Assembly (NCBI RefSeq): GCF_024979315.1
Contig: NZ_JANLCK010000003.1
Location: 124,001-188,000 of the forward strand
Length of the DNA: 64,000 nucleotides
Source: Herbiconiux oxytropis
GTDB taxonomy: Bacteria > Actinomycetota > Actinomycetes > Actinomycetales > Microbacteriaceae
Direction: 5' to 3'
Part shown: one piece after another, positions 42,833-51,332 of the stretch
Layout: the number at the start of each line of letters is the position of its first letter
Position numbering within the stretch: the stretch's first letter is position 1
Position numbers and translations under genes: made by a program
The notes under the pieces: model-generated
Told to the model about the DNA's origin: nothing
The model's database searches: none
The model's input: only the letters and a program-made list of their open reading frames with translations

Positions 42833-42894
42833 TCGTACCTCGTCGTACCTGCTGGCGTTCCAGCATTATGCGCTCGCGGCCGGTGCGAACTCAA
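42833..42894 (-). promoter_or_regulatory. AraC gene promoter with downstream direct repeats
   Basis: TTGAGT (42894-42889) and CATAAT (42870-42865) are separated by 18 bases, a good housekeeping promoter. Downstream of the start point, AGGTACGA occurs twice at a 10-base period (42850-42843 and 42840-42833). Direct repeats on one face of the helix are typical of AraC-family sites, so negative autoregulation is plausible. Confidence 0.55.
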
Positions 42895-42999
42895 CCGCAT
42901 CGGGTGCCGGATCCGGATGCTCTCCGCCGGAACCGGATCGAGTCGTGGGCGTGGTGCGACTAGCGTCGCGTCACCGGCACTGCACTGGAGGAGACCGAC

Positions 43000-44205
43000 A
43001 TGACCATCACCGAATCCGCGACCGAGTCGATCACCTCGGGTGACGATGTGCTGCGCGCCGTCGAGCGCATCCGGGGCCCGCTCCGCGAGAACGCCCTGCG
43101 CGCCGAGGCGGAGCACCGTGTGCCCGACGAGTCGATCGACCTGCTCGAGCAGGCCGGCGTCTTCCGCCTCACCGCGCCTGTCGGGCACGGAGGCCTCGAG
43201 GCGCCGCTCACCGACCAGGTGCGCATCCTCTCGGCCATCGGCCGCGCCGACCTCTCGACCGCCTGGGTGTGCTCGCTGCACACCGTCGGCACCTACTTCG
43301 TGGGGCACTACCCGGACGAGGCGCAGCACGAGGTCTTCACGAGCCCCGACGCCCGTGTGGCCGCGATCTTCAGCCCGGGCGGCACGCTCACCCCGGTGGA
43401 GGGCGGGTACCGGCTGAGCGGCCGGTGGCCGTTCAACACCGGATGCCGCTCGGCGGCGTGGGATGCGCTCGCCGCGGCCGTCGACGAGGGCACGCCCGGC
43501 GCGGGCGGGCCACCCCGCATGCTCCTGCCGCTCGTGCGCGTGGAGGACCTCACGATCGAGGACGACTGGGATCCCTCCGGTCTCGCCGGCACCGGAAGCA
43601 ACGCCGTCGTGGCCCACGACGTCTTCGTGCCCGAGCACCGCACACTGCCGCTCATGGAGGCCCTCGGGGGGCTCAACCTCTCAGAGGCCACGAAGGACTC
43701 CTCCCTCTACAAGGCGGCCTTCTTCCCCACCGTGCTCGTGAACAGCATGGGAGCACCGGTGGGTGCGGCCCAGGGTGCGCTCGACGCGTTCCTCGAGCGG
43801 CTGCCGGGCCGGAAGATCACTTACACCTCCTGGGTGCAGGCCGAGGCGCAGATCACGCACGTGGAGCTCGCGTCGGCCGCGACCGACATCAAGGCCGCCG
43901 AGCTCCTGCGCGACGACCTCGCCCGCCGCCTGACGGAGGCTGCGGAGACGGGCCGCGACCTGAGCGTGTTCGAGCGCGCCGAGATCCGCGGCGAGTGCTC
44001 GCAGGTGGTGCGGCTCGCGCGGCGGGCGGTGCGCACCCTCTTCGACATCTCGAGCGCCTCGGCCATCCAGCGCAGCGTCCCCATCCAACGCATCCACCGA
44101 GACCTCGATGCGCTCTCCCTCCATGCGGCGCTCGCCATCAACACGAACTTCGAGGTGCACGGAAGGGTGCTGGCCGGTCAGGACGCAGCGACGCCGTTCC
44201 TGTAG
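43000..44205 (+). CDS. Acyl-CoA dehydrogenase-fold flavin monooxygenase-like protein
   Basis: A 401-residue member of the acyl-CoA dehydrogenase superfamily. The C-terminus IHRDLDALSLHAALAINTNF and the substrate-loop region resemble the group D two-component monooxygenases (HsaA, DszC type) more than true acyl-CoA dehydrogenases. The FAD-loop region GYRLSGRWPFNTGCRSAAW and a WVCSLHTVGTYFVGHYPDEA helix are visible. Such enzymes need reduced flavin from a separate reductase, and none is encoded nearby. GGAGGAG precedes the ATG, and TAGCGT (42961) may be its -10. The substrate is unknown. Confidence 0.82.
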   Translation: MTITESATESITSGDDVLRAVERIRGPLRENALRAEAEHRVPDESIDLLEQAGVFRLTAPVGHGGLEAPLTDQVRILSAIGRADLSTAWVCSLHTVGTYFVGHYPDEAQHEVFTSPDARVAAIFSPGGTLTPVEGGYRLSGRWPFNTGCRSAAWDALAAAVDEGTPGAGGPPRMLLPLVRVEDLTIEDDWDPSGLAGTGSNAVVAHDVFVPEHRTLPLMEALGGLNLSEATKDSSLYKAAFFPTVLVNSMGAPVGAAQGALDAFLERLPGRKITYTSWVQAEAQITHVELASAATDIKAAELLRDDLARRLTEAAETGRDLSVFERAEIRGECSQVVRLARRAVRTLFDISSASAIQRSVPIQRIHRDLDALSLHAALAINTNFEVHGRVLAGQDAATPFL

Positions 44206-44226
44206 CCGCCGTTCCCGCGGCCGCCG

Positions 44227-45798
44227 TCAGGATGGATCGACGACCCGCGAGATCGACCAGGGGTTGGCGTCCTGGAGCGGCTCAGGGAGAAGGTGGTCCG
44301 GAGCATCCTGATAGGCGACGGGGCGGAGGAACCGGCGGTGCGCCGAGGCGCCCACCGAGGTGAAGCGGCTGTCGGTGGTGGCGGGGAACGGCCCGCCGTG
44401 CACCATGGCGGCCCCCACCTCGACACCGGTGGGCCAGCCGTTCACGACGATGCGGCCGACCTTCTCCTCCAGCAGCGGAATGAGGCGGGCGACATGCTCG
44501 TCGTCGGCGGGGAACGCGGCGCGCACGGTTGCGGTGAGCTGGCCGTCGAGAGCCTCCAGCACGGTGATGATGCCCTCGACGTCGGCGCACTCGACCACCA
44601 GTCCAGCCGGACCGAAAGCCTCCTCCCGCAGCGCCGGATCGGTGAGGAACTCGTCGGCACCGACGGTGAGGAGAGTCGCGGTGCCGGGGGTCCCGACGTC
44701 GCCGCGGGCGCCGGAGGCCACCTGGTCGACCCCGGCGGAACCGCTCCACTGCGCCACCGTCGAGACATACGCATCCCGGATCGCGGGCGTCAGCATCGTC
44801 TGGGCGGGCGCTGCGGCGACGGCCGCGGCGGCCCCGGCGGTGAAGCCGTCGAGAGCGGCACCACGGACACCGAGCACGAGCCCGGGGTTGGTGCAGAACT
44901 GCCCGGCGCCGAGCATCAGGGATCCGGCGTAGTCGCGGCCGAGAGCGCCCGGATCGGAGTCGAGCGCGCCCGGCAGCAGCACCACCGGGTTCGTGCTGCT
45001 CATCTCGGCGAACACCGGGATCGGCACGGGGCGCGCGGCCGCCGCCTCGACGAGCGCGAGGCCGCCGCGGCGCGACCCGGTGAATGCGACTGCCTTGATG
45101 GCCGGATGCTTCACGAGCGCCTGCCCGATCGTCGGCCCGTCGCCCAGCACGAGCGAGAACACGCCGTCCGGCATCCCCGTGCTCCGTGCGGCAGCGACGA
45201 CCGCCCCGGCCACCAGCTCGCTCGTGCCCGGGTGCGCGCCGTGCCCCTTCACCACCACGGGGCAGCCCGCAGCCAGCGCCGAGGCGGTGTCGCCACCGGC
45301 CACCGAGAACGCGAGCGGGAAGTTGCTGGCGCCGAACACCGCCACGGGACCGACACCGATCGCGCGGCGCCGGATGTCGGCTCGCGGCGCCGGCGCACGA
45401 TCCGGCTGCGCGCGGTCGATCGTCGCATCCGTGCCGTCGCCGTCGCGGGCCACGGCGGCGAACAGGCGCAGCTGGCCCGTGGTGCGCGCACGCTCCCCGA
45501 TCAGGCGCGCCAGGGGCAGGCCGCTCTCGGCCGAAGCCCGATCGAGGAGTTCGTCGCCGAGCTGCTCGATGGCGGATGCGATCGCCTCGAGGAAGGCGCT
45601 GCGCTCGCCCGGGGACGTCGCCCGATAGGTGCGGAAGGCGGCCCCGGCGGCCGTCGCCGCCCGATCGAGCTGCTCCGGATCGGCCAGGCGGAACGTCGGC
45701 TCGATCTCCGCCTCGAGGGTGGGGTCGTAGGCCGCGAGCGGCTCGCCCGTGCCCTGTTCGGGCCTACCGGCGATGAACATCGCTCCGGTGATCGTCAT
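44227..45798 (-). CDS. 2,5-dioxovalerate (alpha-ketoglutarate semialdehyde) dehydrogenase
   Basis: A 523-residue NADP-type aldehyde dehydrogenase. It shows the distinctive features of the alpha-ketoglutarate semialdehyde group: VAVFGASNFPLAFSVAGGDT, VPVFAEMSSTNPVVLLPGAL-type text with the general-base Glu, LGAGQFCTNPGL with the catalytic Cys, and GRIVVNGWPTGVEVGAAMVH near the end. It would oxidise 2,5-dioxovalerate to 2-oxoglutarate. It lies 16 bases after maoC-like in the CoA-transferase operon, controlled by a LacI-type array. Its likely substrate is the product expected of the FAH-family dehydratase of the sister operon. Confidence 0.9.
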   Translation of the reverse strand: MTITGAMFIAGRPEQGTGEPLAAYDPTLEAEIEPTFRLADPEQLDRAATAAGAAFRTYRATSPGERSAFLEAIASAIEQLGDELLDRASAESGLPLARLIGERARTTGQLRLFAAVARDGDGTDATIDRAQPDRAPAPRADIRRRAIGVGPVAVFGASNFPLAFSVAGGDTASALAAGCPVVVKGHGAHPGTSELVAGAVVAAARSTGMPDGVFSLVLGDGPTIGQALVKHPAIKAVAFTGSRRGGLALVEAAAARPVPIPVFAEMSSTNPVVLLPGALDSDPGALGRDYAGSLMLGAGQFCTNPGLVLGVRGAALDGFTAGAAAAVAAAPAQTMLTPAIRDAYVSTVAQWSGSAGVDQVASGARGDVGTPGTATLLTVGADEFLTDPALREEAFGPAGLVVECADVEGIITVLEALDGQLTATVRAAFPADDEHVARLIPLLEEKVGRIVVNGWPTGVEVGAAMVHGGPFPATTDSRFTSVGASAHRRFLRPVAYQDAPDHLLPEPLQDANPWSISRVVDPS

Positions 45799-45814
45799 GA
45801 CTGTCGCCTCTCGT

Positions 45815-46270
45815 TCACGGCCGCTTCTGCACGGCCAGGATGTGATCGCAGACCACGACGACCGAGCCGTCGGCCTTCGTGCCGGTGTACCGCTTGGTCA
45901 CGAGTCCGAGTTCGGGCCGCTTGTGGTCGCGCAGCTCGATCACCTCGGACGTCGCGGTGATGCGGTCGCCCGCGAGCACCGTGCGCGGGAAGCGGATGCG
46001 GTCGTAGCCGTAGGCCACGGCGTGGCCGTTCAGCTCGACGGTCATGCCGACCACGATCCCGAAGGTCAGCATGCCGTGCGCGATCCGCCCCCCGAACAGC
46101 GGCGTGGCGAACTCGTCGTCGGTGTGCGCCGGGTGGTGGTCGCCGGTGAGGTCGGCGAACTCGCGGATGTCGTCGCCGCTGACCACGCGCTCGGGGAACT
46201 CGGCCCTCTCACCGATCCGGTACTCGTCGAAGAAGCGGTCGGCGACCTGCCGGCCGGTGACGGCGGTCAT
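45815..46270 (-). CDS. MaoC-family (R)-enoyl-CoA hydratase-like protein
   Basis: A 151-residue single hot-dog-fold MaoC protein. The catalytic Asp-His dyad lies in LTGDHHPAHTDDEF, followed by GGRIAHGMLTFGIVVG, the hydratase 2 signature. It would hydrate a trans-enoyl-CoA or dehydrate the hydroxyacyl-CoA. The start ATG overlaps the transporter stop (ATGA). Together with the CoA-transferase at the head of the operon it implies a CoA-ester intermediate. Confidence 0.88.
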   Translation of the reverse strand: MTAVTGRQVADRFFDEYRIGERAEFPERVVSGDDIREFADLTGDHHPAHTDDEFATPLFGGRIAHGMLTFGIVVGMTVELNGHAVAYGYDRIRFPRTVLAGDRITATSEVIELRDHKRPELGLVTKRYTGTKADGSVVVVCDHILAVQKRP

Positions 46271-47679
46271 ACGGCGGCGGCCTTCGTGCGGCGGCTCTGC
46301 CGAGGCTCGACCACCCGGATCGACCCGGTCGTGTCCGCGTCGAAGCGCTCGTCGTCGCCCTGGTCGGCGTCGGAACGGAAGTACTTCGAGAAGTACACGG
46401 CCACCATCGCGATGAGCGCGTTGACCGTCATGAACACGGCGATCAGGATCCAGTGCCCGGTGGCGGCGAAGATGGCCGTCGCGATCAGCGGCGCGGTCCC
46501 GCCGAGCAGGGCTCCGCTGACCTCGCGGGCGAAGGCCACGCCGGAGTAGCGGATGGCGGGCGGGAAGAGCTCGGTCAGGAACGCCGCCTGGGCCGCGTAG
46601 CAGGTGGCCACCGCCCCGACGAAGCAGACCGAGAGGGCGAGGATGATGATGACGGGCTGTCGGGTGTCGATCAGCATGAACATCGGGAACGCCCACAGCG
46701 CTCCGAAGGCCGTGCCGAAGAGGAAGAGCTTGCGCCGCCCGATCCGGTCGCCGATGCGGCCGAACAGAGGCATGAACGCCGCTCCCGAGACCAGCACGAT
46801 GGCGTTGGTCGCAAGGCCCAGTGCGGCGGCGAGGCCGATGTTGTTGGTGAGATAGCTGAGCGCCCACACCTGGGGGATGTAGGAGAAGCCCGAGAGCATG
46901 AAGTTGGAGCCGAGGGCCACGAGCAGGCGGCGCTTCTCGGTCTTGACGAGCGTGAACAGCGGGATGCGCTGCACCTCGGCCGAGTCGACGACCTTCTCGA
47001 ACTGCTTGGTCTCCGAGACCCGGTTGCGGATGAACAGACTCACGGCGAGCATGACGAGGCTGAGCAGGAACGGGATGCGCCAGCCCCAGACCACGAACTG
47101 GTCTCCCGTGAGCACGAGCATGAGCTGGAAGGTGAGCAGGCCGATGGCGGAGCCGAGCCACACCCCGGCACCGGACCACGAGGCGTAGAAGCCCCGCTTC
47201 TTCGGTGGGGCGGACTCGGCGGAGAGCACGATCGCGCCCGCGTACTCGGCACCCGCGCCGAGACCCTGCAGGACGCGCAGGAACACCAGCAGGGCCGGGG
47301 CGAGGAAGCCGATCGCGTCGTAGCTCGGCAGCAGGCCGATCAGGGCGGTGCTGATGCCCATCAGCGTGAGCGTGATCATCATGACCGGTTTGCGGCCGAT
47401 CTTGTCGCCGAGGTGGCCGAACACGATGCCACCGAACGGGCGGGCGAAGTAGCCCACCGCGAAGGTCGCGAAGGCGGCGAGCAGGCCGACGGCGGGGTTG
47501 TCGGCGTGGAAGAAGAACTGGTTGAACACGAGTGCTGCCGCGGCGCCGTAGAGGGCGAAGTCGTACCACTCGACGAGGCTTCCGATGGCCGAGGCCGCGG
47601 CCGCCCGGCGGGCGCTGGCTTGCGTGATCCCGGTCGCCTCCGATGGCGGGCCCGGCTTCGTGGCTTTCTGCTGATCCAT
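46267..47679 (-). CDS. MHS-family MFS transporter
   Basis: A 470-residue, twelve-helix major facilitator of the metabolite:H+ symporter family. SLVEWYDFALYGAAAALVF at helix 1 and ARPFGGIVFGHLGDKIGRKP after helix 2 are diagnostic, and LGAGAEYAGAIVLSAE follows in helix 4. MHS proteins import organic acids such as citrate, shikimate, proline or aromatic acids, so an acid substrate for this cluster is likely. AAGGAG precedes the start MDQQKATKPG. It is the second gene of the CoA-transferase operon, 36 bases after the first. Confidence 0.92.
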   Translation of the reverse strand: MDQQKATKPGPPSEATGITQASARRAAAASAIGSLVEWYDFALYGAAAALVFNQFFFHADNPAVGLLAAFATFAVGYFARPFGGIVFGHLGDKIGRKPVMMITLTLMGISTALIGLLPSYDAIGFLAPALLVFLRVLQGLGAGAEYAGAIVLSAESAPPKKRGFYASWSGAGVWLGSAIGLLTFQLMLVLTGDQFVVWGWRIPFLLSLVMLAVSLFIRNRVSETKQFEKVVDSAEVQRIPLFTLVKTEKRRLLVALGSNFMLSGFSYIPQVWALSYLTNNIGLAAALGLATNAIVLVSGAAFMPLFGRIGDRIGRRKLFLFGTAFGALWAFPMFMLIDTRQPVIIILALSVCFVGAVATCYAAQAAFLTELFPPAIRYSGVAFAREVSGALLGGTAPLIATAIFAATGHWILIAVFMTVNALIAMVAVYFSKYFRSDADQGDDERFDADTTGSIRVVEPRQSRRTKAAAV

Positions 47680-47714
47680 GTGTGCTCCTTTGCGATCCTG
47701 GATGATGGTGTGTG

Positions 47715-48926
47715 CTAAACGGCGGTCGGAGCGAAACGGGGGTGCTGGCCCACCACTCCACTCTTCACCAGGGCGTCGATGTCGTCGCCCGACAGACCGA
47801 GCTCGGCGAGGATCTCGGTCGAATGCTGCCCGGTGACCGGGGCGGGACGGGTGACCTCCTGCACGGATCCGCTCAACCGGAAGTTGAAGCCGGGGGTGCG
47901 CACGGTGCCCTCGGTGGGGTGCTCGTACTCCACGAACGATCCGTTGTGCACGACCTGTGGGTCGGTCACGAGCTCGTCGTAGCCGTAGACCGGCCCCACC
48001 CACGCACCGGCTGCGGCGAGGGTCGAGAGCCAGTGCTCGGTGGTGCCCTTCGCGAGCCCCTCCTGCACGAGGCGGGAGATCTCGTCCTTGTGACTGAAAC
48101 CGTCGCGTTCCATGTCGAAGGCGAGGAAGCGCTCGTCGTCGAAGACCTCCGCGAGCATGGCCGATTCGGCGAACGACAGCGCGATGTGGCCGTCGGCCGT
48201 GGGGAAGACGCCGTACGGTGCTCGGATGTAGGTGTGCGCGTGGATCTCCTCCGCCGTCGTCTGGGGGATCCCGCCGACGGAGTGGACCGAGATCTCCTGC
48301 ATCTGGGCGGCGATGATCGCGTCGAGCATGTTGACTTCGACGAGCTGGCCCTCTCCGGTGCGGAATCGGTGGAGCAGGGCAGCGAGAGCTCCCTCGAACG
48401 CCGAGTACGCGGCGAACGCGTCGACCAGGAAGTAGGGCGCTGGTCGCGGCGCCTCGCCGGCGGCCCCAGCGCTTCGGAGAGCCCCGCTCATCGCCTGCAG
48501 GATGACGTCCTGCCCCGGCTTCGTGGCGTAGGGGCCGGTGCTGCCGTACCCCGACATCGAGACGTAGACGAGATCGGGCTTGAGGGCGTTCAGGGTCGCG
48601 TAGTCGACTCCGAGGCGCTCGGCGACACCCGTGCGGTAGTTCTGCAGGAAGACATCGGACTCCGCAGCGAGCTTCTGCACGAGAGCACGCCCGGCCTCGG
48701 TCTTGAGATCGACGGCGAGCGAGCGCTTGTTGCGGTTGAGGGAGAGGAATGAGGCGTTGACCTCCTGACCGCGTGCGCCGCCGGCGGAGACGTGACGCTG
48801 CCACTCTCCCGTCACGGGTTCGACCTTGATCACGTCGGCACCCAGATCCGCGAGCTTCTGGGCTGCGAACGGCCCGGACATCGCGATCGACACATCAAGC
48901 ACCCGAATGCCCTCGAGAGTCTTCAT
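47715..48926 (-). CDS. CaiB/BaiF (type III) CoA-transferase
   Basis: A 403-residue formyl-CoA-transferase-type enzyme. It moves CoA between carboxylic acids through an aspartyl-CoA intermediate. IRVLDVSIAMSGPFAAQKLA and DLGADVIKVEPVTGEW form the N-terminal signature, the catalytic Asp is expected in YFLVDAFAAYSAF, and GEGQLVEVNMLDA follows. The second of two adjacent ATGs was chosen because GAGGTG fits it better; 48929 is the alternative. It is the first gene of an operon whose promoter lies in a tandem LacI-type operator array. Confidence 0.9.
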   Translation of the reverse strand: MKTLEGIRVLDVSIAMSGPFAAQKLADLGADVIKVEPVTGEWQRHVSAGGARGQEVNASFLSLNRNKRSLAVDLKTEAGRALVQKLAAESDVFLQNYRTGVAERLGVDYATLNALKPDLVYVSMSGYGSTGPYATKPGQDVILQAMSGALRSAGAAGEAPRPAPYFLVDAFAAYSAFEGALAALLHRFRTGEGQLVEVNMLDAIIAAQMQEISVHSVGGIPQTTAEEIHAHTYIRAPYGVFPTADGHIALSFAESAMLAEVFDDERFLAFDMERDGFSHKDEISRLVQEGLAKGTTEHWLSTLAAAGAWVGPVYGYDELVTDPQVVHNGSFVEYEHPTEGTVRTPGFNFRLSGSVQEVTRPAPVTGQHSTEILAELGLSGDDIDALVKSGVVGQHPRFAPTAV

Positions 48927-48945
48927 CATCACCTCACTGTGGATA

Positions 48946-48981
48946 GTTAGCGCTAACGGAAGCGCTAACGATGACGCTAAC
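48946..48981. promoter_or_regulatory. Triple tandem LacI-type operator array
   Basis: Three 12-base units lie end to end: GTTAGCGCTAAC (perfect palindrome, 48946-48957), GGAAGCGCTAAC (48958-48969) and GATGACGCTAAC (48970-48981). They lie between the CoA-transferase operon and the LacI-family gene. The outermost unit covers the CoA-transferase -10 element. The same motif recurs at 52471. Confidence 0.8.
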
Positions 48982-49002
48982 ACACGAGCTCCGTGTCACC
49001 AA
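48974..49002 (-). promoter_or_regulatory. Promoter of the CoA-transferase operon
   Basis: On the minus strand TTGGTG (49002-48997) is separated by exactly 17 bases from TAGCGT (48979-48974). The -10 hexamer is inside operator unit three, so repressor binding would block polymerase. Confidence 0.6.
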
Positions 49003-49062
49003 GACCGACGACCGACGCTCTACGCTCGGAGGAGGACGTGTCGAGGGAAGGAGCGGGTCGCC

Positions 49063-50136
49063 ATGACTCCGGATGACTCCTCGGGTGCCCCGGCCGGGCC
49101 CGCCTCGGTGCAGCGCCGCCGCCGGTCGGCCACCAAGGGACTGACCCTCACCGACGTCGCGGAGGCCGCCGGAGTGTCGACCCAGACGGTGTCCAGGGTG
49201 ATCCGGGACCACCCGGATGTCTCGGAGTACACGCGTGAACACGTCACCGAGACCATCCGGCGCATCGGCTACGTGCCGAACCTCTCGGCCCGCAACCTGG
49301 CCTCGAACGTCAGCAAGCTCATCGCCACCGTGGTGCCCTCCATCTCGACGTCGGTGTTCGCCGAGACGATGGCGGCGGCGGCCGACGTGCTCGCGCCGGC
49401 CGGTTACCAGATGATCCTCGGCGTCACCGATTACTCGCCGGAGGCCGAGGAGCAGCTCGTCAGCAAGCTGCTCGGCCGGCAGCCAGACGGCGTCCTGCTC
49501 GTCGGGGTGATGCACACGCCCACGGCCACCCGCATGCTGGCCGCCTCCGGGGTTCCCGTCGTGGAGACCTGGGGGTGGACGGACTCGCCGATCGGCAGCC
49601 TCGTGGGCTTCCCCAACGACGACGCCATGGCGGACCTGCTCACTGCGCTCCTGGCCCGGGGGTACCGGAACCCGGTGTTCGTCGGATCCACGGAGGCGGG
49701 TGACGTGCGGGCCCGCGAGCGGTTCAGCGGCTTCCGGCGGGCGTGGGACCACGCTCGGCCCGGGGAGGCCGTGCGGTTCGTCGACGCGGCCGGCCGGCCG
49801 CTGTCGCTGCCCTCGGGCGACGAGCTGCTCGGCGAGGTGCGGTCGCGGTATGCCGACACCGATGTCATCGTCTTCGCCACCGACATCCTCGCCAGCGGAG
49901 CCATCCTCGGAGCCGCCCGGCGCGGCTGGACGGTGCCGGACGAGATCGCCATCACGGGCTTCGGCGACTTCGAGCTCGCCTCCGCCTTGCTCCCGGCGCT
50001 CAGCACGGTCACCATCGAGGCCGCGCGCATCGGCCGCGAAGCAGCCGAGATCCTGCTCGACCAGATCGCGGCACCCCGCAGTGCGCCGCGCACCGTCGAT
50101 GTCGGCTACCGGATCACGCTGCGCGAGAGCACCTAG
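49063..50136 (+). CDS. LacI-family transcriptional regulator
   Basis: A 357-residue repressor. A basic N-terminal tail leads to the helix-turn-helix and hinge at about 27-80 (TLTDVAEAAGVSTQTVSRVI, then GYVPNLSARNLA). The periplasmic-binding-protein-like effector domain fills the rest (VVPSISTSVFAETMAAAADV, FVGSTEAGDVRARERFSGFR, DIVFATDILASGAIL-type text). GGAAGGAG precedes the ATG at 49063; TACGCT (49021) may be the -10. Its stop codon shares CTAG with the convergent FAH gene. It most likely binds the two tandem operator arrays and represses both flanking operons and possibly itself. Confidence 0.92.
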   Translation: MTPDDSSGAPAGPASVQRRRRSATKGLTLTDVAEAAGVSTQTVSRVIRDHPDVSEYTREHVTETIRRIGYVPNLSARNLASNVSKLIATVVPSISTSVFAETMAAAADVLAPAGYQMILGVTDYSPEAEEQLVSKLLGRQPDGVLLVGVMHTPTATRMLAASGVPVVETWGWTDSPIGSLVGFPNDDAMADLLTALLARGYRNPVFVGSTEAGDVRARERFSGFRRAWDHARPGEAVRFVDAAGRPLSLPSGDELLGEVRSRYADTDVIVFATDILASGAILGAARRGWTVPDEIAITGFGDFELASALLPALSTVTIEAARIGREAAEILLDQIAAPRSAPRTVDVGYRITLREST

Positions 50137-51332
50137 CCGAGCAGGCCCCTCCCGGCCAGGTTGCGCATGAGGGCGCCCGCTCCGAAGCGCCACGGGGCGC
50201 AGTCCTCGGAGTGCACGATGCGGTTCACGAGCGCCCCGAGCCTCGGGGTCGAGATGCGCACGACGTCGCCCACCACGTGGGTGAAGCCGCCCCCGTGCTC
50301 GAACCGGTCGGCGGTGGGCGCGAACATGGTTCCGAGGAGCAGGATCGCACCGTCGGGATACTGATGATGCGGCCCGACGAGCTGCTCGACTAGCGCCGCG
50401 ACCGGACGGCTCGACCGAGCCTGCGAGGAGCCGTCGTCGAGAGCGAAGCCATCCGGTCCGCTGATCTCGAGCGAGACCTCGGCGCTCTCGACGTCGGCGA
50501 GCGAGAACGCGTCGTCGAACAGCCGGATGAACGGGCCCACGGCGGCGGAGGCGTTGTTGTCCTTCGCCTTCGACAGCAGCAGTGCGGAGCGCCCCTCGAA
50601 GTCGCGCAGGTTGATGTCGTTCGCGAGCGTCGCACCCACCACGACGCCCGTCGACGAGATCACGACGCCGATCTCCGGCTCGGGGTTGTTCCAGGTCGAG
50701 TGCGAGAAGATGCCGGCGTCGGCGCCCGTGCCCACGGTCGACATCGGCTGGGCCTTGGTGAAGATCTCGGCGTCCGGCCCGATACCCACCTCGAGGTACT
50801 GGCTCCACATACCCTCGGCCTGCAGTGCGGCCTTCAGGCGCACGGCGGCGTCGGAGCCGGGAACCAGGTCGCTGAGCGAGCCGCCGAGGATGCCGTTGAC
50901 GCGATCGCGGATTGCCGCGGCCTCGGCCGGCGCTCCGCCGGCGCGCTCTTCGATCACGCGCTCGAGCATCGAGGCCGCGAACGTGACGCCTGCCGCCTTC
51001 ACCGCCTGGAGATCGAGCGGGGAGAGGAGCCACGGCCGCTCCGGATCGCGGACCGCCGTCTCCGTGTTGGCGATGAGGTCGTCGAGACCCGCCACGACGG
51101 GAGCCTCCGCGATCGCCGCCTCGAGCGTGACTCCGCGCGCGACTTCCTCGACGAGCGTGTTCGTGGTGGCGAACACGGGCGTGAGGTCGACGGCGCTGTC
51201 GCCCCGCACCGCGATCACGGCCGGGCCGCTCACATCGGGGAGCCAGGCGCGGCCGATCAGCACCGCGTCGCGGTGATCCTCGGGCAGGGTGCCGGAGGTG
51301 GTGGGAGGGAAGATCGTGGGGGTCGTCGTCAT
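50133..51332 (-). CDS. FAH-family 2-keto-3-deoxy-sugar-acid dehydratase-like enzyme
   Basis: A 399-residue fumarylacetoacetate-hydrolase-fold protein of the branch containing 2-keto-3-deoxy-D-xylonate dehydratase (XylX) of the Weimberg pathway. From memory of that family, LKAAGVTFAASMLERVIEER, QYLEVGIGPDAEIFTKAQ, NDINLRDFEGRSALLLSKAK and NRIVHSEDCAPWRFG match well, and the C-terminal NLAGRGLL ending is shared. The catalytic Glu cluster is in WNNPEPEIGVV. It would dehydrate a 2-keto-3-deoxypentonate to 2,5-dioxovalerate, the substrate of the dehydrogenase at 44227. The ATG overlaps the upstream stop (ATGA). Confidence 0.85.
   Translation of the reverse strand: MTTTPTIFPPTTSGTLPEDHRDAVLIGRAWLPDVSGPAVIAVRGDSAVDLTPVFATTNTLVEEVARGVTLEAAIAEAPVVAGLDDLIANTETAVRDPERPWLLSPLDLQAVKAAGVTFAASMLERVIEERAGGAPAEAAAIRDRVNGILGGSLSDLVPGSDAAVRLKAALQAEGMWSQYLEVGIGPDAEIFTKAQPMSTVGTGADAGIFSHSTWNNPEPEIGVVISSTGVVVGATLANDINLRDFEGRSALLLSKAKDNNASAAVGPFIRLFDDAFSLADVESAEVSLEISGPDGFALDDGSSQARSSRPVAALVEQLVGPHHQYPDGAILLLGTMFAPTADRFEHGGGFTHVVGDVVRISTPRLGALVNRIVHSEDCAPWRFGAGALMRNLAGRGLLG

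Noticed and set aside
49038-49076. Possible 12-codon leader peptide (GTG start) overlapping the LacI gene start
   Set aside because: A GGAGGAGG precedes it and it overlaps the LacI start, but composition is unremarkable and the sequence may simply be leader; not enough to call a gene.
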